Below, in pieces: positions 42,738 to 51,433 of a DNA stretch of 64,000 nucleotides. The position numbers and the translations under genes are program-made. Numbering within the stretch: position 1 is the first letter of the stretch; each line of letters starts with the position of its first letter. This stretch comes from Pectinatus haikarae (lineage in GTDB: Bacteria > Bacillota > Negativicutes > Selenomonadales > Selenomonadaceae), in assembly GCF_030813505.1 (NCBI RefSeq), contig NZ_JAUSUE010000002.1. The stretch is one strand, 5' to 3'. The notes under the pieces were generated by a model. The model searched no databases. It was given only the letters and a program-made list of their open reading frames with translations, and was not told where the DNA came from.

Positions 42738-43739
42738 GAATTAAAGTATTATTATGCTGGTGATAAAGCTCAGAGCGGTGACAGAACAAATGACAGCCAA
42801 TATGAATTCCGTCTTGAACCAAAAGCTTTCATTGGTGATTCCGGCTGGACTGCCAATGCACGTATCAGATACTATTCCAATTCTGCTTCTGCTAATAACG
42901 GCGGTAGCACAAATAATGGCAAAAGTGATAAAAGCGATACTGTAGTTGATCGTATTTATGTAGAAGGTCCTTTGTTCGGTGCTGATACTAAATTAGGTAA
43001 GCTTGACACCTACAGTGATGATGCTTTTGGATCAGGCATGATCATGGATGATAATGTCAGCGGTGCTCAGTTCAATTGGAAGCTTGGCAAAAATAAGGAT
43101 ACTTATGTGAAGGCTGTTATCGGACGTTACGATTTTGATTCCGATGCCAATATTGGCAGAACAACTGCTTATGATGGAACAGGCGATTATGCATCATTTG
43201 AAGTAGGCCATGCAGTAACAGGTGATAGGGGTCTTGGATATGTAGCAGGTTATTATTCTTTGAGAAATATTAACCGAGATAATGATGGTGGAAAAGCATT
43301 ATTCTCTGATTATCAAAAGGCAAGCGGTGAAAACACCAATATTTGGTCAGCTGGTTTAGGCTATAAATTTAATAAAGATTTCAATATATATGGTGTATAT
43401 GCAAAGAGCAATCTTGATGCTTACAGCGGTTATGAAGGCGACGATCAGGATAAAGCTTATGATATAACTTTATCCTATAAAGGCGCTGATGCTTCTAAAG
43501 CAGGCAGCTGGGGTCTTTACACAGCATATCGTTACCTTGGTGAATTTGCGACTTTTGCACCTACCTATGATGCTGCACAGCGTGGTTATAAAGGCTGGGA
43601 AGTTGGCGGTCAGTGGACCGTTGCTCAGAATATCTTAGCTTCCTTACGCTATTTCAAAGGTAAGAATTTGGGCGAAGATGTTTCCGGACAAGATGCTGAT
43701 TTCAACAGAATATATGGTTCCGTTGAATTCTTCTTCTGA
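42369..43739 (+). CDS. OmpM-type SLH-domain outer-membrane porin, copy 2
   Basis: A 456-residue porin with the same signal peptide, SLH domain and coiled-coil spacer as copy 1 (residues 1-123 identical). A diverged beta-barrel of alternating hydrophobic strands ends in EFFF. Barrel parts such as LEPKAFIGDSGWTANARIRYYSN remain near-identical, while the later loops differ. TAGGAGGAA precedes the ATG. It is divergent from copy 1, with a terminator 60 bases after the stop. Identical 5' halves next to different barrels suggest recent gene conversion or recombination. Confidence 0.93.
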   Translation: MKKRTLVSMITGALVIGAASTTFAAANPFSDVPADSWAYDAVSKLASDGVVNGFPDGTYKGQQTMTRYEMAQIIAKAMTKTDIDKADKALVDKLAAEFSEELDNLGVRVADLEKKSDNVKWGGELKYYYAGDKAQSGDRTNDSQYEFRLEPKAFIGDSGWTANARIRYYSNSASANNGGSTNNGKSDKSDTVVDRIYVEGPLFGADTKLGKLDTYSDDAFGSGMIMDDNVSGAQFNWKLGKNKDTYVKAVIGRYDFDSDANIGRTTAYDGTGDYASFEVGHAVTGDRGLGYVAGYYSLRNINRDNDGGKALFSDYQKASGENTNIWSAGLGYKFNKDFNIYGVYAKSNLDAYSGYEGDDQDKAYDITLSYKGADASKAGSWGLYTAYRYLGEFATFAPTYDAAQRGYKGWEVGGQWTVAQNILASLRYFKGKNLGEDVSGQDADFNRIYGSVEFFF

Positions 43740-43797
43740 TCTTGAGTTTTACAGCTTTAAAAAAAATATTGGTCATGGTCTGATGGATCGTGATTTG

Positions 43798-43830
43798 ACA
43801 GCCTTCGTTAATAAACGAGGGCTGTTTTTT
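43798..43830 (+). terminator. Terminator of the second porin gene
   Basis: ACAGCCTTCGTT (43798-43809) pairs with AACGAGGGCTGT (43813-43824), followed by six T. Confidence 0.88.
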
Positions 43831-43916
43831 ATTATCCGAGGATTTTTTATCGCAGAAAAACAAGAAAACATATGGTTCAGATCACATTGATGATTTTCTT
43901 TACATGGTTTTAATAG

Positions 43917-43945
43917 TTGCTAGAAAAAAAAAATTATGATATAAT
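43917..43945 (+). promoter_or_regulatory. Promoter of rpsB
   Basis: TTGCTA (43917-43922), a 17-base A-rich spacer and TATAAT (43940-43945). Confidence 0.75.
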
Positions 43946-43951
43946 ATTTGA

Positions 43952-44056
43952 CGGTGTAAAAAACGCACACGTGTCTATGCTGTTACTGTGCCTGATATAA
44001 GGTTTGCGCAGCAGGAAGAATACGTGGAGGAATAAAAAAACAGGAGGTGCACCATC
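43952..44056 (+). ncRNA. rpsB 5' leader, candidate S2-binding autoregulatory RNA
   Basis: About 105 bases of GC-richer, potentially folded sequence separate the promoter from rpsB (for example CGCACACGTGTC and TTTGCGCAGCAGG). S2 leaders that bind ribosomal protein S2 are known in Firmicutes. I could not match a consensus by eye, so this is by position only. Confidence 0.4.
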
Positions 44057-44791
44057 ATGGCAGTTATTTCCATGAAACAATTATTAGAAGCAGGCGTTCA
44101 TTTCGGTCATCAGACCAGACGCTGGAATCCGAAAATGTCAAAATACATTTTCACAGAAAGAAATGGTATTTATATCATTGATTTGCAGAAAACAGTTAGA
44201 AAAGTCGATGAAGCTTATAACTTTATCCGCTCGGTTGCTGAAGAAGGCAAATCGGTCCTGTTTGTTGGTACTAAAAAACAGGCGCAGGAATCTGTCAAAG
44301 AACAGGCTGAAAAAGCCGATATGTATTATGTAAATGAAAGATGGCTCGGCGGAATGATGACCAATTTTGGCACAATCAGAAAAAGCATCAATCGTTTAAA
44401 AGAACTTGAAGCCATGGAAGAAGACGGAACGTTTGAGGTTCTTACAAAGAAGGAAGTTCAGATGCTGCGCCGTGAAAAAGAAAAACTGGAAAGAGCTCTC
44501 GGCGGTATCAAAGAAATGGACAAACTGCCGGGTGCGTTGTTCGTTATAGATCCGCGCAAGGAACGTATTGCCGTTGCTGAAGCAAGAAAGCTTGATATTC
44601 CTATCGTAGCTATTGTTGATACAAACTGTGATCCGGATGAGATCGATTATGTTATCCCCGGTAACGACGATGCTATCCGCGCCGTAAAATTACTGACCGG
44701 CTGTATGGCAGATGCCGTACTCGAAGGCCGTCAGGGCGGTGAAGACGAAGAAGCTGCTCAGGAAAACAGCGAAGAAGAAAAAGATAACTAA
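44057..44791 (+). CDS. rpsB: 30S ribosomal protein S2
   Basis: A 244-residue S2. The start AVISMKQLLEAGVHFGHQTRRWNPKM is diagnostic, as are RWLGGMMTNFGTIRKS near residue 95 and PIVAIVDTNCDPDEIDYVIPGNDDA near 183. The C-terminus is a short acidic tail. It is followed by a terminator-like hairpin and tsf, the usual Firmicute order. CAGGAGGTG precedes the ATG. Confidence 0.98.
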   Translation: MAVISMKQLLEAGVHFGHQTRRWNPKMSKYIFTERNGIYIIDLQKTVRKVDEAYNFIRSVAEEGKSVLFVGTKKQAQESVKEQAEKADMYYVNERWLGGMMTNFGTIRKSINRLKELEAMEEDGTFEVLTKKEVQMLRREKEKLERALGGIKEMDKLPGALFVIDPRKERIAVAEARKLDIPIVAIVDTNCDPDEIDYVIPGNDDAIRAVKLLTGCMADAVLEGRQGGEDEEAAQENSEEEKDN

Positions 44792-44805
44792 AATAAATTA
44801 GAATA

Positions 44806-44845
44806 AAAAGGGGGTAAGGGGTAGGTTGCCCTTTACCCCCTTTTT
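44806..44845 (+). terminator. Terminator/attenuator between rpsB and tsf
   Basis: AAAAGGGGGTAAGGG (44806-44820) pairs with CCCTTTACCCCCTTTT (44829-44844), followed by T. It probably lowers tsf expression relative to rpsB rather than separating operons, since no new promoter is visible. Confidence 0.8.
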
Positions 44846-44862
44846 ACAGGAGGAGTTTATTA

Positions 44863-45516
44863 ATGGCAAATGTTACAGCAGCAATGGTAAAAGAACTGCG
44901 GGAACAAACAGGCGCGGGTATGATGGACTGCAAAAAAGCTTTGGCCGCATGTGACGGTGATAAAGCTAAGGCTATAGATTTTCTGCGCGAAAAGGGTTTG
45001 TCTTCTGCAGCTAAAAAGGCAGATCGAGTTGCTGCCGAAGGTGTTGTCACATCTTATATTCATGGCAATGGACGTATAGGGGTATTAGTTGAAGTAAACT
45101 GTGAAACTGATTTTGTTGCTGGTACATCTGATTTTAAGGATTTCGCACGTGATATAGCTATGCAGATAGCAGCAGCTAATCCTAAATGTATTCGCAGAGA
45201 AGAAGTGAATGAGGCTGATCTGGAACATGAACGTAAGGTTCTGCGTGAGCAGGCTCTTGCCGAAGGTAAACCTGAAAAGATTGTTGAAAAAATGGTAGAC
45301 GGGCGCATTGAAAAATATTATAAGGAAATTTGTCTTATGGATCAGCCTTATATTAAAGATCAGGATCAGAGTATCGCCGATCTTGTGACAGCTAAAATTG
45401 CTAAAATCGGTGAAAATATTTCTATCCGCCGTTTTGTGCGTTATCAGCTTGGTGAAGGCATTGAAAAGAAAACAGATGATTTTGCTGCGGAAGTAATGGC
45501 AGCAGTTAAAGGCTGA
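44863..45516 (+). CDS. tsf: Elongation factor Ts
   Basis: A 217-residue EF-Ts, the nucleotide exchange factor of EF-Tu. VKELREQTGAGMMDCKKALAACDGD at residues 9-33 and YIHGNGRIGVLVEVNCETDFVA near residue 65 are diagnostic. It is the short form, lacking most of the second core subdomain found in the roughly 280-residue enterobacterial protein. AGGAGG precedes the ATG, and a terminator follows the gene. Confidence 0.97.
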   Translation: MANVTAAMVKELREQTGAGMMDCKKALAACDGDKAKAIDFLREKGLSSAAKKADRVAAEGVVTSYIHGNGRIGVLVEVNCETDFVAGTSDFKDFARDIAMQIAAANPKCIRREEVNEADLEHERKVLREQALAEGKPEKIVEKMVDGRIEKYYKEICLMDQPYIKDQDQSIADLVTAKIAKIGENISIRRFVRYQLGEGIEKKTDDFAAEVMAAVKG

Positions 45517-45535
45517 GATATATTATAGAAAATTT

Positions 45536-45566
45536 AAAGAGAACACTATTTTGTGTTCTCTTTTTT
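45536..45566 (+). terminator. Terminator of tsf
   Basis: AGAGAACAC (45538-45546) pairs with GTGTTCTCT (45553-45561), followed by TTTTT. Confidence 0.88.
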
Positions 45567-45597
45567 GAAGATATGATATATCATATAGGTATAAAGA

Positions 45598-45620
45598 AAA
45601 TTGTGCTGAATTCACAATTT
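45598..45620. promoter_or_regulatory. Inverted repeat in the pyrH promoter region
   Basis: AAATTGTG and CACAATTT flank a 7-base centre, 24 bases before the pyrH start. A second palindrome, ATGATATATCAT, lies at 45573-45584. Either could be an operator or an RNA hairpin. Confidence 0.3.
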
Positions 45621-45643
45621 AATATTGGACGGGGGATATATCA

Positions 45644-46369
45644 GTGACGATAAGACAGTATAAACGTGTAGTATTGAAATTGAGCGGAGAGGCTTTAGCG
45701 GGAGATCAGGTGTTTGGTATAAATCCTAAGGTTGTTGAATCTATCGCCCATCAAATCAAAGATGTATATAAGCGTGGTATTGAAGTGTGTATCGTAGTGG
45801 GCGGCGGCAATATCTGGCGGGGACTGGCCGGCAGTGCAAAAGGTATGGATCGGACCACAGCTGATTATATGGGAATGCTGGCAACTGTGATGAATTCACT
45901 TGCCATGCAGGATGCTTTAGAAAAAATAGACGTGAATACGCGTGTTCAATCAGCTATTGAAATGCGCCAGGTAGCTGAGCCATACATCAGAAGACGCGCA
46001 GTACGCCATCTGGAAAAAGGCAGGGTAGTGATTTTTGCTGCAGGAACGGGGAATCCGTATTTTTCTACTGATACCACGGCTGCATTGAGAGCGGCAGAAA
46101 TAGAAGCCGATGTGATTTTGATGGCGAAAAAGAATACTGACGGTGTATATGACAGTGATCCGAATAATAACCCTAATGCTCATAAGTTTGACACTCTGGA
46201 ATATATTGAAGTGCTGCAACGTGGGTTGGCTGTCATGGATGCCACGGCGACAAGTTTATGCATGGATAATAAGATTCCTCTTATTGTATTTAATATCGAT
46301 GAACCGGGTAATATAATGAAAGCTGCGCTTGGAGAATGCATAGGTACAGTGGTTGGGGGGATAAAATAA
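45644..46369 (+). CDS. pyrH: UMP kinase
   Basis: A 241-residue bacterial uridylate kinase, phosphorylating UMP to UDP. KRVVLKLSGEALAG at residues 6-19, VVGGGNIWRGL near residue 51, GMDRTTADYMGMLATVMNSLA near 66 and FAAGTGNPYFSTDTTAALRA near 130 are diagnostic. The start is GTG 45644, with GGGGGA before it. It follows the tsf terminator and leads directly into frr (1-base gap), the usual pairing. Confidence 0.97.
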   Translation: MTIRQYKRVVLKLSGEALAGDQVFGINPKVVESIAHQIKDVYKRGIEVCIVVGGGNIWRGLAGSAKGMDRTTADYMGMLATVMNSLAMQDALEKIDVNTRVQSAIEMRQVAEPYIRRRAVRHLEKGRVVIFAAGTGNPYFSTDTTAALRAAEIEADVILMAKKNTDGVYDSDPNNNPNAHKFDTLEYIEVLQRGLAVMDATATSLCMDNKIPLIVFNIDEPGNIMKAALGECIGTVVGGIK

Positions 46370-46370
46370 A

Positions 46371-46928
46371 ATGATAAAGGATGTATTCACTTCAAATGAG
46401 GACCGCATGAAAAAAGCTATAGAAGCATTGAAACGGGAATATGGGTCTTTGCGTGCGGGGAGAGCTACACCTGCCCTGCTGGAAAAAGTAATGGTGGATT
46501 ATTATGGAACACCAACACCAATCAATCAGGTAGCTAATATATCGGTCCCCGAAGCAAGGATGCTTATTATCGCACCATGGGAAAAGTCCATGCTGCATGC
46601 TATCGAAAAAGCCATTATGAAATCAGAATTGGAGCTTAATCCTAATTCTGATGGCACTGTTGTACGTTTGGCTATACCGCAGCTTACACAGGAAAGACGT
46701 ACTGAATTGGTCAAAACAGTAAATAAAAAAGCTGAAGATGCTAAGATTGCTTTGAGAAATATCCGCCGTGATGCCAACGATGCTGTCAAAAAATTGGAAA
46801 AAACAAAAGAAATTGCGGAAGACGAAGCTAAAAAAGCACAGGAAGATATGCAGAAACTTGTTGACAAATATGTCAATGAAGTAAATAATATAAGAACTGT
46901 TAAAGAAAAAGAAATCATGGAAGTTTAA
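46371..46928 (+). CDS. frr: Ribosome recycling factor
   Basis: A 185-residue RRF that frees ribosomes after termination. MKKAIEALKREYGSLRAGRATPALLEKVMVDYYG (residues 13-46) and IPQLTQERRTELVKTVNKKAEDAKIALRNIRRDAND near 105-140 are diagnostic. It starts one base after the pyrH stop. Confidence 0.97.
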   Translation: MIKDVFTSNEDRMKKAIEALKREYGSLRAGRATPALLEKVMVDYYGTPTPINQVANISVPEARMLIIAPWEKSMLHAIEKAIMKSELELNPNSDGTVVRLAIPQLTQERRTELVKTVNKKAEDAKIALRNIRRDANDAVKKLEKTKEIAEDEAKKAQEDMQKLVDKYVNEVNNIRTVKEKEIMEV

Positions 46929-46931
46929 GTT

Positions 46932-47135
46932 ATGAAATATGCAGGGTGGCTCTTGGCAGATGCTGTTTTTGATCTGCAAAAGCAAAAAATCAAATTTGTT
47001 GTAGATTACACTATTCCCCCTGACAATGGTTATTTTAAAGTTGATGCCGATATTTTATATGTCGTAAGAGAAAGATATATTGGAAAAGGCATTTTACAGT
47101 TGATTGCCGCGGCCAAGATGAGAAAGGAGGTGTAA
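46932..47135 (+). CDS. Small conserved-looking protein between frr and ferredoxin, unknown function
   Basis: A 67-residue protein (MKYAGWLLADAVFDLQ ... AAAKMRKEV). It starts 3 bases after frr and ends 3 bases before a ferredoxin gene whose ribosome site (AAAGGAGG) lies inside its last codons. It has no signal peptide or membrane helix. It is a beta-rich, charged small protein. I do not recognise the family. Tight coupling to both neighbours supports a real gene. Confidence 0.65.
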   Translation: MKYAGWLLADAVFDLQKQKIKFVVDYTIPPDNGYFKVDADILYVVRERYIGKGILQLIAAAKMRKEV

Positions 47136-47138
47136 ACT

Positions 47139-47309
47139 ATGGCATATAAAATTAACGATGAATGCATTTCTTGCGGTGCGTGTGCATCCACCTGCCCTGT
47201 CGGCGCAATTTCCGAAGGAGACAAGCATTATGAAATTGATGATGCTTCCTGCGTAGAATGCGGTGCATGTCAGGCAGGCTGTCCTGTATCAGCGATTGAA
47301 GCTCCCTGA
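47139..47309 (+). CDS. 2[4Fe-4S] ferredoxin
   Basis: A 56-residue clostridial-type ferredoxin. Two cluster motifs are complete: C9-x2-C12-x2-C15-x3-C19-P (CISCGACASTCPVGAI) and C38-x2-C41-x2-C44-x3-C48-P (CVECGACQAGCPVSAI). It carries low-potential electrons for fermentative enzymes. Ribosome site AAAGGAGG lies about 8 bases before ATG 47139. It is coupled to the 67-residue gene upstream and ends just before a terminator. Confidence 0.96.
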   Translation: MAYKINDECISCGACASTCPVGAISEGDKHYEIDDASCVECGACQAGCPVSAIEAP

Positions 47310-47316
47310 TGAAAGG

Positions 47317-47360
47317 GTCCCTCTTCTTCTTTGTACTTTTAAGGAGAGGGACTTGTTTTG
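47317..47360 (+). terminator. Terminator after the ferredoxin gene
   Basis: GTCCCTCTTC (47317-47326) pairs with GGAGAGGGAC (47343-47352), with one G-T pair, followed by TTGTTTTG. It argues against TTG 47358 as the uppS start. Confidence 0.7.
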
Positions 47361-47390
47361 TATTACCAAGAACAAAGAGGTTGCAGTATT

Positions 47391-48167
47391 ATGTGGAAAA
47401 AAATTTTTTGTAAAACTGAAAATAAGCGAGAGACAGCAAAACTCAATGAAATAAGCGCGGACCTATTACCGTCACACATAGCCATTATAATGGACGGGAA
47501 CGGTCGCTGGGCACAGAAACGAGGACTTCCCCGCAAGGCTGGACATAAAAAAGGAGTCGATTCACTGCGGGAAATAGTAAAAGCTGCCTGCTCCATTAAT
47601 ATAAAATTTCTTACGGTTTATGCATTTTCAACAGAAAACTGGAAAAGGCCGACTGCTGAAGTTGACTTTCTTATGAAACTGTTTTCTGTTTATCTGGATT
47701 CAGAAGTTGAAGAAATGGACAAGAACAACGTACGACTTAAATTTGTCGGTTGTTTAACAGAGCTGTCCGGTGAATTGCAAAGCCAGATAAAAAAGGGAGA
47801 AAAAAAGACAGCTGATAACACGGGGCTGGGTTTAAATATAGCCGTAAACTACGGGGCGCGTGATGAGATAGTAATGGCTGCAAGGAATATAGCGCAAAGG
47901 GTTTTGAGCAGAGATATAGAAATAAAAGATATAAATGAGCAGCTTTTGGATGACAGTCTTTATACCGCACAGCAGCCGCCCGTTGATTTATTGATCAGGA
48001 CAAGCGGTGATATGCGTATAAGTAATTTTCTTTTGTGGCAGTGTGCATATGCAGAACTTTGGTTTACTGAAAAAAATTGGCCTGAATTTATGCCTGAGGA
48101 TTTTTTGCGGGCAATTAATGATTATCAAAAAAGGGACAGACGTTTTGGCGGTCTGGAAGATAAGTAA
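47391..48167 (+). CDS. uppS: Undecaprenyl diphosphate synthase (cis-isoprenyl transferase)
   Basis: A 258-residue cis-prenyltransferase. HIAIIMDGNGRWAQKRGLPRKAGHKKG carries the catalytic Asp and diphosphate-binding residues. TVYAFSTENWKRP follows near residue 80, and the C-terminal RTSGDMRISNFLLWQCAYAELWF contains the second binding motif. It makes the C55 lipid carrier for cell-wall synthesis. ATG 47391 is preferred, since the upstream TTG 47358 lies in a terminator T-run. It leads to cdsA, dxr and rseP. Confidence 0.95.
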   Translation: MWKKIFCKTENKRETAKLNEISADLLPSHIAIIMDGNGRWAQKRGLPRKAGHKKGVDSLREIVKAACSINIKFLTVYAFSTENWKRPTAEVDFLMKLFSVYLDSEVEEMDKNNVRLKFVGCLTELSGELQSQIKKGEKKTADNTGLGLNIAVNYGARDEIVMAARNIAQRVLSRDIEIKDINEQLLDDSLYTAQQPPVDLLIRTSGDMRISNFLLWQCAYAELWFTEKNWPEFMPEDFLRAINDYQKRDRRFGGLEDK

Positions 48168-48176
48168 TATGGGGGA

Positions 48177-49028
48177 TTGTTTTTGGGTACAAGAATTATA
48201 TCTGGAATAATTGGTATTGCGGCAGCATTCATGATCATAATGTATGGCGGATTTATATACATGTTTTGTGTTACCGCATTGGCTGTTTTGGCTTGGCAGG
48301 AATACGTACGTGCTTTTGCCGAAAAAAATATCATGCTTCCTCTTTGGCTAGGAACGGCAGCTGTTATTTCCCTGGTGCTGAGCGGATCTGGCGGTATAAA
48401 TGAACATATAAGCTTTTTCATGCCGGCAGCGGCACTTGTGATGACTGTATTTTTGTTTAGAATGGTGTTTTGTTATGAAAAGTTTTCACCGTTGGCTTCG
48501 GGTATAGGTTTTACCGGGGTTTTTTATATTGGCAGTGGTTTTCATTACATAATGCAGCTGCGGCTTGGTTTTACCGGGCATCTATTGGCAGCTGGCGGAA
48601 TTGATATTGGGTTATATTTGATTTGGCTGACGCTTATCGGTACATGGGCGAGTGATACTTTCGCCTATTTTATAGGTTTTTTTCTGGGCAAACATAAACT
48701 GTGTCCGCTTATCAGTCCTAAAAAAACCATAGAAGGTTTTGTCGGCGGACTTATCGGTACTGTAGCCGCTGTATCACTGGCAGGCTGGTATGCAGGGTTT
48801 CCTTTGTGGTCGATGTGCTTTTTGGGAGTACTTGTGGCAGTTGTTGCTACGCTGGGTGATCTGGTCGAGTCAATATTTAAGAGGTATACAGGTATTAAGG
48901 ATTCGGGTAATCTTATACCGGGGCATGGCGGTGTTCTTGATCGTTTCGACAGTTTGATTTTCACAGCACCGCTTGTGTACTATTTTTATATTTTCTTTTA
49001 CAAATACTTATTACAGCAGATACAGTAA
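48177..49028 (+). CDS. cdsA: Phosphatidate cytidylyltransferase
   Basis: A 283-residue membrane enzyme making CDP-diacylglycerol, with about seven hydrophobic segments. The C-terminal CDP-alcohol signature is SIFKRYTGIKDSGNLIPGHGGVLDRFDSLIF, near residues 236-266. SDTFAYFIGFFLGKHKLCPLISPKKTIEG near residue 160 is also characteristic. The start is TTG, either 48177 or 48183 (the second is better spaced from GGGGG 48171-48175). It follows uppS by 9 bases. Confidence 0.95.
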   Translation: MFLGTRIISGIIGIAAAFMIIMYGGFIYMFCVTALAVLAWQEYVRAFAEKNIMLPLWLGTAAVISLVLSGSGGINEHISFFMPAAALVMTVFLFRMVFCYEKFSPLASGIGFTGVFYIGSGFHYIMQLRLGFTGHLLAAGGIDIGLYLIWLTLIGTWASDTFAYFIGFFLGKHKLCPLISPKKTIEGFVGGLIGTVAAVSLAGWYAGFPLWSMCFLGVLVAVVATLGDLVESIFKRYTGIKDSGNLIPGHGGVLDRFDSLIFTAPLVYYFYIFFYKYLLQQIQ

Positions 49029-49048
49029 AATGGCGGAAGGATTTTTTG

Positions 49049-50203
49049 ATGAAAAACATTTCGGTATTGGGATCGACCGGTTCTGTCGGCACTCAGACTT
49101 TATCAGTCATCAGGCAGCATCGTGATCTCTTTGCAATAAAAGCTTTGGCAGCCAATAAAAATGATAAGCTGTTGGAGGAACAGATAGAAGAATTTGCACC
49201 CGATATAGCAGTTTTATGTGATAAAAATGCTGCTGAAAAATTAAAATCGAGATATTCGGGCAAAACCATGATATTTTCCGGTGAAGATGGATTAATTGCC
49301 GCTGCCGCTTACGAGAATAGCGATACGGTCGTTACCTCTTTGATGGGATTTGCGGGGTTGAAACCGACTTTGGCGGCGATAGAAGCCGGTAAGAATATAG
49401 CCTTGGCAAATAAAGAGACATTGGTGGTTGCCGGTGAACTGGTAATGCCGATGGCAAAACAAAAAAAAGTTCATATATTGCCGGTTGACAGTGAACACTG
49501 CGCTATCTTTCAATGTTTGCAGGGCAATGAAAAAAAAGATGTTAATAAACTTCTGCTTACAGCTTCCGGCGGACCTTTCCGCGGTAAAAAAACGGAGGAA
49601 TTGAAGTATGTTACGGCTAGGGAATGTCTTGCCCACCCGACATGGTCAATGGGGAAAAAAATTACGATTGACAGTGCTACTTTACTCAATAAAGGATTGG
49701 AAATAATAGAAGCCCACTGGCTTTATGATATACCTTATGATAAAATTCAAGTAGTGGTGCATCCGCAAAGTATAGTTCATTCCATGGTAGAATATGTCGA
49801 TGGGACAGTGATGGCCCAATTGGGAACTGCGGATATGCGGCTGCCTATTCAATATGCACTTACCTATCCTGGAAGAACAAAGCTTGCAGCTGAAAAACTT
49901 GATTTTTGGAATTTGTCCCGGCTTGATTTTGAAAAGCCTGATACAGAAACTTTTCGTGGAATAGATTTGGCATATGAAGCTGGCAGAACAGGCGGGACTA
50001 TGCCTTGTGCGATGAATGCCGCCAATGAAATAGCCGTTGAGGCTTTTTTAGCAGGACAGATAAAATTTCTGGATATCTATTCTATAGTCGAGACTTCTAT
50101 GCAGGCACATAAAACTGTTTATGATATAACCGCAGAAGTGCTTTTTTCTACAGATGCGGCAGTGCGTAGGTTTGCCTGTGATTTATTGTCAAAAATGGGA
50201 TAG
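49049..50203 (+). CDS. dxr: 1-deoxy-D-xylulose 5-phosphate reductoisomerase
   Basis: A 384-residue enzyme of the MEP isoprenoid pathway. The NADPH-binding GSTGSVGTQT lies at residues 7-16. ALANKETLVVAGE follows near residue 122, the substrate and metal site VDSEHCAIFQCLQG near 149 and KITIDSATLLNKGLEIIEAHWL near 208. ATG 49049 is chosen over TTG 49046 because GGAAGGA lies 8 bases before it. It sits between cdsA and rseP, the common bacterial order. Confidence 0.96.
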   Translation: MKNISVLGSTGSVGTQTLSVIRQHRDLFAIKALAANKNDKLLEEQIEEFAPDIAVLCDKNAAEKLKSRYSGKTMIFSGEDGLIAAAAYENSDTVVTSLMGFAGLKPTLAAIEAGKNIALANKETLVVAGELVMPMAKQKKVHILPVDSEHCAIFQCLQGNEKKDVNKLLLTASGGPFRGKKTEELKYVTARECLAHPTWSMGKKITIDSATLLNKGLEIIEAHWLYDIPYDKIQVVVHPQSIVHSMVEYVDGTVMAQLGTADMRLPIQYALTYPGRTKLAAEKLDFWNLSRLDFEKPDTETFRGIDLAYEAGRTGGTMPCAMNAANEIAVEAFLAGQIKFLDIYSIVETSMQAHKTVYDITAEVLFSTDAAVRRFACDLLSKMG

Positions 50204-50356
50204 ATATACGATTTTATCAATATATTTTACTTTAGCAGGTTTAAAATGATATACTATATGCTGTATAGAGAAAATAGGCGGCAGCCTGTTCGAATCAGTA
50301 AATTAAAACTGCCATCTTTGCAGGGATGTTATTTTGCTAAATAATGGAGGATTAGT

Positions 50357-51397
50357 ATGGGCTTTAGTATAACTATGCTCGTTGCCGTGGTTGTTGTATT
50401 CGGCATATTGGTTTTGGTGCACGAATTGGGACATTTCGTTACGGCAAAGCTTACAGGAATGCGCGTAGATGAATTTGCTATAGGTTTCGGGCCCAAATTG
50501 GTCAGCTTTAAATATGGGGAAACTTTGTATTCTATAAGGGGAATACCGCTTGGCGGTTTCAATAAAATCGCAGGAATGGAACAAGATGATAAGGATGCCG
50601 GCGAACGTGCATACTGGGCAAAACCTGTCTGGCAGAGAATGATCGTTATTATTGCCGGTGCGCTGATGAATATTGTTCTGGCTTATGTTTTGATAGCGGC
50701 TGTACTTTTTACATCGGGCATACAGACGCCTGTGAAGGAAGCTCAGCTTGGTAATGTAGTGGCACAGCGTCCGGCGGCACAAGCCGGTCTTGAAAAGGGA
50801 GATATTATAACTTCGATAGATGGTGAGAAAATAAACACGTGGAACGAATTTGCTCTCAAAGTAAAATCTGCTGATGGCAAGGTTTTGCATATTGAGTATT
50901 TGCGTAATGGCGATACTCGAACGGCAAATATTATACCGGAGTATGATAAGAGCGCAAAACAAGCCATGGTGGGAGTTGTCGCTGCCACAGAAAACACGGC
51001 TGTGAGTCTGCCACAGTCATTGCTTTTGGCTGCCAGACAGGTATGGTTTATTATTTATACGATGGTTGCTTCTCTTGCAGGTATGATTATGGGTACCGTT
51101 CATGCTGATTTGGCAGGTCCAATTGGAGTTGCAGCTATTATCGGAGAGGCTGCACAGGTAGGGATACAGTCAGTGTTGAATATAATGATCCTGCTTAGTA
51201 TTAATTTGGGAATAATCAATCTGCTGCCGATACCGGCGCTTGACGGAGGGCATTTTTTTACATTGCTGATAGAAGCAGTGAGAGGAAAACCTCTTAGCCC
51301 TGAACTGATGCGCAGGTCTCAGTTTATAGGTATGGCACTGCTTCTGATGCTGATGTTTTTTGCCACCGCCCAGGATTTTTCCCGCTGGTTCGGTTGA
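50357..51397 (+). CDS. rseP: RIP metalloprotease RseP (site-2 protease)
   Basis: A 346-residue inner-membrane zinc protease. HELGH at residues 22-26 holds the two His ligands and the catalytic Glu. A single PDZ domain lies at about 125-200 (RPAAQAGLEKGDIITSIDG), and the C-terminal metal ligand is in LPIPALDGGHFF near residue 292. There are four membrane segments. It cleaves anti-sigma factors and signal-peptide remnants inside the membrane. The 150-base gap after dxr has no gene. AATGGAGG precedes the ATG. Confidence 0.95.
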   Translation: MGFSITMLVAVVVVFGILVLVHELGHFVTAKLTGMRVDEFAIGFGPKLVSFKYGETLYSIRGIPLGGFNKIAGMEQDDKDAGERAYWAKPVWQRMIVIIAGALMNIVLAYVLIAAVLFTSGIQTPVKEAQLGNVVAQRPAAQAGLEKGDIITSIDGEKINTWNEFALKVKSADGKVLHIEYLRNGDTRTANIIPEYDKSAKQAMVGVVAATENTAVSLPQSLLLAARQVWFIIYTMVASLAGMIMGTVHADLAGPIGVAAIIGEAAQVGIQSVLNIMILLSINLGIINLLPIPALDGGHFFTLLIEAVRGKPLSPELMRRSQFIGMALLLMLMFFATAQDFSRWFG

Positions 51398-51433
51398 TCT
51401 GACAGCAAAAAATTTTGGGAGATTATTTAAAAA

